This document shows positions 21,341 to 28,859 of a stretch of DNA of 28,859 nt, piece by piece. The DNA lies in the NCBI GenBank assembly GCA_003640385.1, contig RCAB01000654.1, forward strand, positions 1 to 28,859. The letters are read 5' to 3'. The stretch is from Setaria digitata. Lineage: Eukaryota; Nematoda; Chromadorea; Rhabditida; Setariidae. Within the stretch, counting starts at the first letter, position 1. Each line of letters opens with the position of its first letter. The notes under the pieces were generated by a model. That model was given only the letters and a program-made list of their open reading frames with translations, was not told the DNA's origin and searched no databases. The position numbers and the translations under genes are program-made.

Positions 21341-21780
21341 ATAGCACACACACGCACACATATATGCATACATAATCCCTAAAAAGAGTTCATTTCATTT
21401 TGCATTTTAAAAGGTATATATATATATATCTTTTAAAATGTATATATATATATATATATATATCTTTTAAAACTATGACTGCATTCTTTTATAATATGCA
21501 TGATTATATATATATATATAATTTTCTATTATATATAGTTTTATATTATATATATATACATATAATTATATAGGCGTTGTAAAATTATATGTAATATTAA
21601 AAAATTACACATATATTATAAAATTATATATATGATATAAAACTATATATAATACAAAATTATATATATAATCATGCATATTATAAAATCATATATATTA
21701 CGAAATTATACATATAATATATTATAAAATTATATTAAAAAGTTATATATATATATATATATATATCATAAATAAAACAT
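21341..21780. repeat. Complex TA/CA-rich satellite tract
   Basis: A short CA repeat (about 21342-21360) is followed by repeated (TA)n blocks separated by AAAATTATATAT-type and TTTTAAAA units. Several inverted repeats lie within it. Confidence 0.9.
21486..21690. repeat. Long inverted repeat with arms of about 65-70 bp
   Basis: The left arm (about 21486-21556) and right arm (about 21624-21690) are reverse complements, with only a few mismatches and a TA-unit length difference. A perfect 24-bp core is TTATAATATGCATGATTATA plus TATA on the left at 21489-21512. The loop is about 65 bases. Confidence 0.8.
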
Positions 21781-21784
21781 ATTT

Positions 21785-21810
21785 TGATGTATATAAAATT
21801 ATATACATCA
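21785..21810. repeat. Perfect short palindrome
   Basis: TGATGTATATAA, two A bases, then TTATATACATCA: 12-bp arms. Confidence 0.9.
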
Positions 21811-21830
21811 GAATTTTACTAAAGTTTGTA

Positions 21831-22469
21831 ATTACATAATTCGGGTGATGATGATTGATTGATCAGGATCAATTGCTAATTAAAAGATGGTTTATTTGTT
21901 AATTAAAAAAAAAAACCATGACATAGTGATCAATTATTAAAATAAATATTTATGCAGTTTTTGCCGTATCAATAGTGGATGCAGTAAACGGTGAATTAAC
22001 TCTTTAATAATTTCAGCCTTTTTTTCACTAATAAAATTATCAATAAAAACGTTTTTAATTATCAGTACAAAATGCACTGGAAATTAAAATATTATCAACA
22101 AGAATGGAAAAATCAAAAATGAAATAGTTTTAGGGAAAACAATGATTCTATTCATATCCTCAAGCAATCAACTACTTTTTTTTTTGAATGAAATTACATA
22201 AAATATGAAAAATTTCAATTTGTTAGAAAATTTTTGCACCTTTAGAAGTTAAAATTACATTGAATTCTATATTATATAAAAGGAAATAAAAACTACACAA
22301 CGATAGTAGTTTGACAATTTGAAGCAAATTATAAAAGATAGTGACTTTAGGAGATAGAAATCTAAGAACTGATCCATAACTTGCGCCAAAAAAGATCCAT
22401 TATTTGGCAGTATGCTACTACTAAAACTTTCTGAATCCCTACGAAACTGTCATATTTAGAGAGCTTCTC
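21831..22469. other. AT-rich non-coding DNA, no gene seen
   Basis: No credible exon or element recognised. Confidence 0.5.
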
Positions 22470-22734
22470 TATCAGGTCGATGGATACAACGTGTTTAATC
22501 TGCAGCGATCCGTTCTACACGTCCCGTAGCGTCACCACAAAAATTAATGAACTGAGCCAAAAAGTTTTTATGTTTAACTGGTCCCTCGTCAAGCAACTAC
22601 ATTCCATCAAATATCTCGATAACTGTTGCTTTTTCCCAAAAAAAAAAAAAAAAAAAAAAAATATTTCCGTGATCAGCAAAATACAGAAGTTACTTTTCAA
22701 AGGTTATGAAATCACGAACAAGAAATTTCTTTGA
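22470..22734 (+). other. GC-richer open frame interrupted by A24, possible exon or retroposed fragment
   Basis: From the ATG at 22480 a frame of 84 codons is open on the + strand. The first 53 codons are non-repetitive (MDTTCLICSDPFYTSRSV, later VFMFNWSLVKQLHS), with a CxxC near the start. An A24 run (22638-22661) then encodes polylysine. The GC content over about 22475-22620 is higher than the surroundings. Possible explanations are an exon of an unrecognised gene, or a retrocopied fragment with its poly(A) tail. No target-site duplication was found by eye. Confidence 0.25.
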
Positions 22735-25700
22735 TACGATAATAAATAAATCTATTTCTCGCACAGACATAAATTTTTTATCTTGGTTTTATTGTCTTTT
22801 CCCTTTCTTTTTTTGCTCAGTGAAGATGCTTTCGATCATAGTTGCGATGATTAAAAATTCATGATCTAGTATAGCAACTACTTTTATTCTATTTATATGG
22901 CATAAATATAAGAAAATAATTTTCCAAAAGTAGAATATTTATTCCTAACAAATTGTTTAAGAAAAATTAAACTGAAATTTGAAGATTTCGCAGAGGGAAA
23001 ATATCTCAGGATTTCAGGATACAGAAATAAAGATATTGAAAAAGAATTCCAACGGTTCCATTTGTGAGATGGAAGGTTTCTTTTCTTACTGCTCAATTCA
23101 TTTTGTTTTTGAACTGACGTCAATCTCAACAATAGGCATCACTTTTCATCGGTCATCAGAATGAATCTTCTGAAAAATGTCTCTCTTTTTTTTTTTTTTT
23201 TTTTTTAATCGCTATTTTCAGTAACCAACAACATATGGGCTTCCTGATATTCATTAATTTATCAAAACTTTAACAAAAAATTATATTTTCAAGTTGCAAA
23301 ACTATTGTATACATTATGTTTCATGAGCAAAAAATATTAAACTTGTCAAACTTTAGAATAAATTTCTTTTTTTAGCTTCAATAATGACATTTCCTTTTGT
23401 TTTGTCGATGCATAAAATAAATTTTTGTATTCCCAAAAAGGATTTAACAAAAAAGAAAAAAAAAAAAGAAAAAAGGAAAGAGGAAAAATGAAACGAATTC
23501 GATATCCTTTGATAAAATGCATTGAAGGCAAATTTTGTGTAACATTTTTATTTTTAAAAAGCTAATTTCAGCATTACAGTAATCCTTTACTTTCATTTTC
23601 TTTCGTTATTTTTTTCTTTTTGTTATGCATATTTATGCCTTAATTAATTCAAAATAATAATAAATTGAGGAAAAAAAAGTTAACATATTGTTTCCCTACA
23701 CAAAATAAGACATATATTTTTTCCTTTTTCTTTTTTTATTACAATGTTAACAAACAAAAGTTCTCATTCTGAAAGATTATACAGTGCTCAAATTTGGTAA
23801 TATAGACGGAAGAAGGAAGAAAAAAGTGATAGGAATCTGTTAGTATCGTTATCATTCCATTACGCCGATTGTGTCATTAACCAGTGACTTATTTCATCTG
23901 TTCACTAAAGCAAATAGTTATATAAAAGTTGTATCTTTTTCAAACCATGTATAAAAATAGTTTGAATTACTAAAATAATGTAAATGTTAGATAGCTGTGC
24001 GACCAATAAAAAATTGAAATACATGAGTATGAAGTATGATGACATTATGATAGCCGGATTACGAGAGATATTAATTTAGCCGTTAATCGGGATACATCAA
24101 TTTGGCAAGATAGCCCCACAAAGTTTAATAAATAAAATCTCTAATGAATTTATTTCATTAGAAATTTGAATCATATTATAAACGAATCATTATCGTCTCA
24201 GACAAACTTTTTTTCTTTGTTGTTGTTGTTATTTCATTTTACAAAAATTAGGGCAAACATACATATCTTTTGTGGAAATAATAAACGAATATACTTGATA
24301 AATTTGGAAAAAATTTTTGTATTTACGGATAATTCAATGCCTTCTGCCAAAATGAATAAGCCATTTTAATTTTTTCTTTTTTCTTTAAGCATAATTTCAA
24401 TTAAAATGGAATACTTGTCGATAAGAGACAATGGATCGTTGGAAAAAATCACTGTTATGATTGATGCTTAATTAACGCAAGTTTGGTTCGTGCTCCTCTT
24501 GCCTGCAATTAATTACGATGTCTTTTCAACTAATAATAAATAGCGTTAATACCTGGAAAATTTAGACAATGAAGTGTGACAAATTATAACAAACTAAATT
24601 TCCTTTATTTGGCAGCAATCCAAAAAAATTGGCATTAATTCTAGCCTAATATCTCACGAGAATATGCACTAGACTTTTGTTTATAGATTTAAACAGCCTA
24701 TCCAATTTCGTTTAATGTTTTTACGCTGATAAGAAAAATAATATCAATGTCCAATTTCCAGAAAATAGCAATAATTCCTTTTTGTAATCGATAAGTTAGC
24801 TGGCTTTTTTATCTTTTTTTTTTTCTTGTCTTTAAAATTTTATATTCAATATATGAATATGAATTGATCACTGAAGGTAATAATTTAATACATTTATCAT
24901 TATCACACTGCAATGATTATGACTGTCGTATGATTTATTGCTTGACAAATTTGCTTCCTCAGTCCCTTAGGAAAATATTTTAGTATAAACGAAGAAACAA
25001 ACAAACAAATATATACCTATACAAAAGGAGAGAAATGAACGAAAATTGAGCAGAATTTTAATGCAAAAAAAAAAAGAAAAAAAGGAAAAAAAAAAAAGAA
25101 GGAAACGAAAAGTTTGTTTATTAGATAAATTTAGAATAATTAGTTTATATCAGCAATAGAAGGAAAGAAATCGAAAAACGATTGTTTTTTTTTTTTTTTT
25201 TTTTTCACAGCAATTTTGCAAGTATGAAAATCATATTGCAAATGAAATGTGGAAATTTTTGAATGTTGAAATTATTGAATAATAAATATTAGGTGAAAAA
25301 AAAAGAGGATTGAAAGAAAATGGATGATTTTTTTTTTTTTTTTTTTTAATGGTTAATCCATTACGTTAAATATTGATCAGTGGAGAAAAAAAGAGAGAAA
25401 TTTGATATTATTTGAGGGGTTTATGCGTAAGTAATTAAAACTGAAACTGCATTTCTATTTAATTGATTTTTTTTTTAAATTAATTTGATTCAGTTAGTAT
25501 CATAAATTAATTTTGAGCAACTAATTTAGTGCTTAAAATTATTTCTTGCAGCTAAATGAGTTTAAAAATTAAGAAATAGCATTTTTCTGCAACACTTCAA
25601 CTTCTCTAATCGCCTTCAGAAGTCATGTACGAACATCAACAATCGAAGGTTAAGAAGAATTTACAATGCTTATCCATTATATGGAATTTAAAAAGAAAAA

Positions 25701-26625
25701 AAAAAAAAAAGATTTCCCTTAACAGAAGTTGTAATCTGACTGAGGAAATTTTGAACGATGGAAAGATGAAAATTTTACCGGTGAAAAAAAAAATAAATAA
25801 ATAATTAGCAAGATCAAGATTAGTTAAGCAATAAAAATGAAATGATACTTGTTACATGCAAGAAGCATTCCAATATGATCGATCGTTTTTCAAGTGTGAA
25901 AAAATCATTTTTATCTTTAATTAACTAATAATAAAACTTTATTATCGTCAAATTTTGAAAACCTTCAAAACTTGAATATTTTGTGATTTTATTGCACTTT
26001 ATGTTGATTTTCTTTTTCATTTTATTTTTCAACATAAAAATTTGTGTAAATTTGAGGAAAATATTCACTATCAAAATGAAAGGCATCAAGTTTCTGTTTT
26101 AATTAATGCAAGAATAAATAGATAAAAAAATATTGTGATTTGTCTAAAATCATGAAAAATCTTTAGGAATCTTTTACCCTTCATTTAACATTTTCGAATA
26201 TTATAATAATCCCCTATGCTTGCAAAAAAAAAAAATTTTCACCACACTATCAATGTTGACTTATGAAAAATTATTTAGGATCCAAAATTAACTTAAAATT
26301 ATACCAACAATTCGCCACAACATTTAATGTTAATTGATAAGGGAAGAAAAAAAGATTCGAATAGTTCCTACTTTGCTGTGCACATATTTAAGTGCAGTTA
26401 TAATTGCTTTGAAATAAATTTTACAAATTTACACTCCGCTTGCACAATACAGTTTTTGGACTGCGAAAAAAATTAAAAAATTATAACAATAACTATATTC
26501 CTTAGCTATTGGATAACTGACGAAATTTTCAATTTCCAAAGATATACCCAGGTATTCCTGTGGCACCAATAATGAAAACTTTTCAAATTTCGACACTACA
26601 GAAAAATAAAATTGTTTAAAAGGAA
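22735..26625. other. AT-rich non-coding DNA, no gene seen
   Basis: Rich in T and A runs. Overlapping short frames on both strands at 22893-23164 are less repetitive than average but resemble nothing known. Confidence 0.45.
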
Positions 26626-26820
26626 TCAGTTCGATTCTGTTTGGCTTTCTAATATATTTTCATACATGATTTGGTAGTTTAATACTTCCCTCTTTCGCTC
26701 CGTAATTATCAATTGTTTTTTAATTAATAAAGTAAGACTTGATTTGCTGTGGATAACACCTTCATATAAATAATTTCTCGAATTCTTTCCGGATATAGAT
26801 TCTGAATTCAGTTCTAAAGT
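26626..26820 (-). other. Non-repetitive 64-codon open frame without ATG start
   Basis: Open on the - strand from 26820 to the TGA at 26628-26626, with mixed composition (for example NYLYEGVIHSKSSL and ITERKREVLNYQ). AG and GT dinucleotides that could act as splice sites are present. A run this long is not rare by chance in such AT-rich DNA. Function unknown. Confidence 0.15.
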
Positions 26821-27305
26821 TTATTCAATTACTTGATAATTTTCATGTCACGGTTCATACGATCACTTCTCCATATTGGGAATTTTAATCCAAACGAAAG
26901 TCATTTTTTCTACACAGATTTAAAGCGTTAAAAATTTTAAGATACAGATTTCTCTGTTAATATACAATTTTTAGATATAAGACAAACAATTTCAATCAAA
27001 ATTAATTCTTGTGAATCCTTCACCCAGAATTTCAGCTTATTTTATTATCTAATCAACTTTAATAACATTTTTGCTGTAACAAATAAAATTATTAAGTACT
27101 GTGATAGAAACGAGTTTCACAATTTCTCAACTGTAAAATTTTAAAAGTCAAAGGCAACACAGCATCAAAACTGATAAATAAATCTATCACTTTGATCCTT
27201 GGTCATAATTTTTGTACACAAGTTTTGAATGCCTATACATGAGGAAGAGCTTAATTCATTCAGAAATTTCGAATAATTACAAATCGCACTAATTTTTGCA
27301 TATTA

Positions 27306-27440
27306 TCATTGGAACCAATAACTTTTTTCAAGACAACAAAAACTTCGATGAGCATATCTTTGAACTTCAGGTCTCTTAGGTACCAATTTACGGTGTAGGT
27401 ATATATATAATCGAACCCAATATCTTGCCAATAATTCATC
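27306..27440 (-). other. Non-repetitive 44-codon open frame, possible exon or element remnant
   Basis: Open on the - strand between a TAA at 27443-27441 and the TGA at 27308-27306. The composition is protein-like and basic (DELLARYWVRLYIYLHRK, then PKRPEVQRYAHRSF and CCLEK). It has no ATG, so it could only be an internal exon or a remnant. No family recognised. Confidence 0.2.
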
Positions 27441-27583
27441 TTATCAAATGATGCCTTTTTTTTTTTCCTTTTTTTTCGTCTTTTCCAGACTAATTTTTTC
27501 GAATTTTTTCTTACTCTTCAGAAACAAAGCTTTTCTTTGCATTTCAAATTACTTAATTACAATGCTTCCCATGTAGTATTTCT

Positions 27584-27626
27584 AAAAAGAAAAAAGAAAG
27601 AAAAAGAGAGAGAAAAGAAAAGAAAG
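27584..27626. repeat. 43-base pure purine tract
   Basis: A and G only, with GA and GAAA units, in a region whose + strand stays strongly A-rich to about 28680. Confidence 0.9.
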
Positions 27627-28800
27627 CGATCATTTTCTTCCGATGTGTAAAAAACATCACAAAACACTGTATATATATTTGTTTTATCGGAAGTTATTTC
27701 GAAATGAATGAACATTGGGAGGAAAAAAAAAAGAAAAAAAAAACATACTTGAGATTAGTTGCAAAACGAGCATATGTATTGTGTGCATATCTGAGATGTT
27801 CATAAAAAGTTTGTGAATAAGAATGATGGAAATTTGAAACAATTAGAAATAAATGTCGAAAGCAAAACAGGTATTTAGTAAAGAAAAAAAGGATTAGCAA
27901 ATAAGAAAAGTGATTAAAAAAGGAAATAAAAAATAGCAAAATAAGAAAATGATAAGATAAATATAGTGTGACAGTTACCAAGCGAACTAAGAGAAAAATG
28001 AAAAGGATGCAAAAAAAGCTGAAAAAAAAAATCCGGAAAGAGTTACTATAAAATTTGAAAAAAAAAAAAAATTTAAATTAGAAAGAGAAGCACAAAAAAG
28101 GAAACTAACATAAAAAAGGTGGCTAGTTTTCTTTTTTTCAGGATATAATTTCTTATTCTTATTTATTTATTTATTTATTTTTTTTTTGAGAGAGAACAGA
28201 AAGGAAGAAGCAAAATTTAATAATTAGATGGAAATTTCAAACAAAAAAGAATTTTTTTTTTTTTTTTTTGAAGAGAAAAAGAAATAGGAGAAATGAAATA
28301 GATGGGAAAAAAACTACTTTCCGATAAATTACATCCTGTAAAAAAGAGGAAGAAGCAAAAAAGTGAAATAAAATAAAATTAGGGAAACAACAGGAGAAAG
28401 ATGATATTCGTTTAAAAAAAATAAAATAAAAAAAAATAAAAAAAAAGAAAGATAAAGCCAGAGAATGCAAAAATGAAGCGTTAATACAACATGTGCAAGG
28501 AAAAAAAAAATAAATTTCAAAGTAAATAAATGGTGAAAAATTAATTACGAGGCTAAAAAGAGAAAAAACATCTATGAATGAGATGCCACTAAAATGTAAA
28601 GCCATCATATGTGGGTCTAAAATAAGAATCAAAAAAAAAAAATGCGAAATTCAAAAAAATTAAAATTAAAGAAAAAAAATTTATATATATATAACACCAC
28701 GTATCATCAATTTTACCAATATTCCTCTCTCTCTACATATTACCATTGTTGATGGCTCGGAAAAAACTATGAAAAATTTCTTGGGAAACATCAGTTCTTT
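27627..28800. other. A-rich, purine-skewed non-coding DNA
   Basis: The + strand is dominated by A and AAG/AAAG units. The 131-codon - strand frame at 28632-28237 is a by-product of this skew (Phe/Ser/Leu runs). No gene seen. Confidence 0.55.
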
Positions 28801-28807
28801 CTTTACT

Positions 28808-28859
28808 ATTATTATTTATTATTATTATTCATTATTATTATTTATTATTATTATTTATT
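28808..28859. repeat. (ATT)n microsatellite running off the window end
   Basis: ATT trinucleotides with occasional extra T or C. The 3' boundary is not visible. Confidence 0.9.

Noticed and set aside
28237..28632. 131-codon open frame on the - strand
   Set aside because: Made almost entirely of Phe, Ser, Leu and Ile from A-rich/T-rich low-complexity DNA; no domain and no splice context.

Overview
The window looks like nuclear DNA of a parasitic nematode, most likely a filarial or other spirurid worm. It is very AT-rich, it is packed with A/T homopolymers and TA microsatellites, its introns are hundreds of bases long and end mostly in TTTCAG-like sites, and the two recognisable proteins are of animal type with nematode-like features. 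No bacterial, viral or CRISPR features are visible. Species assignment is an inference.

Layout. Bases 1 to about 4180 hold no recognisable gene. A complete eight-exon inward-rectifier potassium channel gene (Kir/IRK family, 458 codons) runs on the + strand from 4200 to 9662. It is followed by duplicated poly(A) signals at 9878-9927. After a convergent 1.07 kb gap, an eight-exon seven-transmembrane receptor gene lies on the - strand from 14902 down to 10734. It resembles nematode orphan peptide receptors and would encode about 472 residues if one splice-junction anomaly is resolved. The remaining 14 kb (14964-28859) has no gene I can defend. It holds homopolymers, TA/ATT microsatellites, a cruciform-prone inverted repeat (21403-21810), a purine-rich stretch that could be decayed coding DNA (about 16800-18740), a GC-richer ORF followed by A24 (22470-22661), and two short non-repetitive open frames (26626-27440, - strand).

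How the genes work together. Both products would sit in excitable-cell membranes: a K+ channel that sets resting potential and an atypical rhodopsin-class receptor. Functional coupling is not shown by the sequence; they are simply convergent neighbours.

Most interesting points: a histidine at the pore site that controls rectification in Kir channels, while the four acidic residues checked in the cytoplasmic pore are intact; a one-base frame mismatch at a receptor exon junction; a receptor without the usual TM3 cysteine, CWxP or NPxxY motifs; a start-stop uORF touching the channel start codon; three UGCAUG elements around channel exons 4-5; a GC-rich intronic island with a C(UUCG)G hairpin; and a long TA-rich hairpin.
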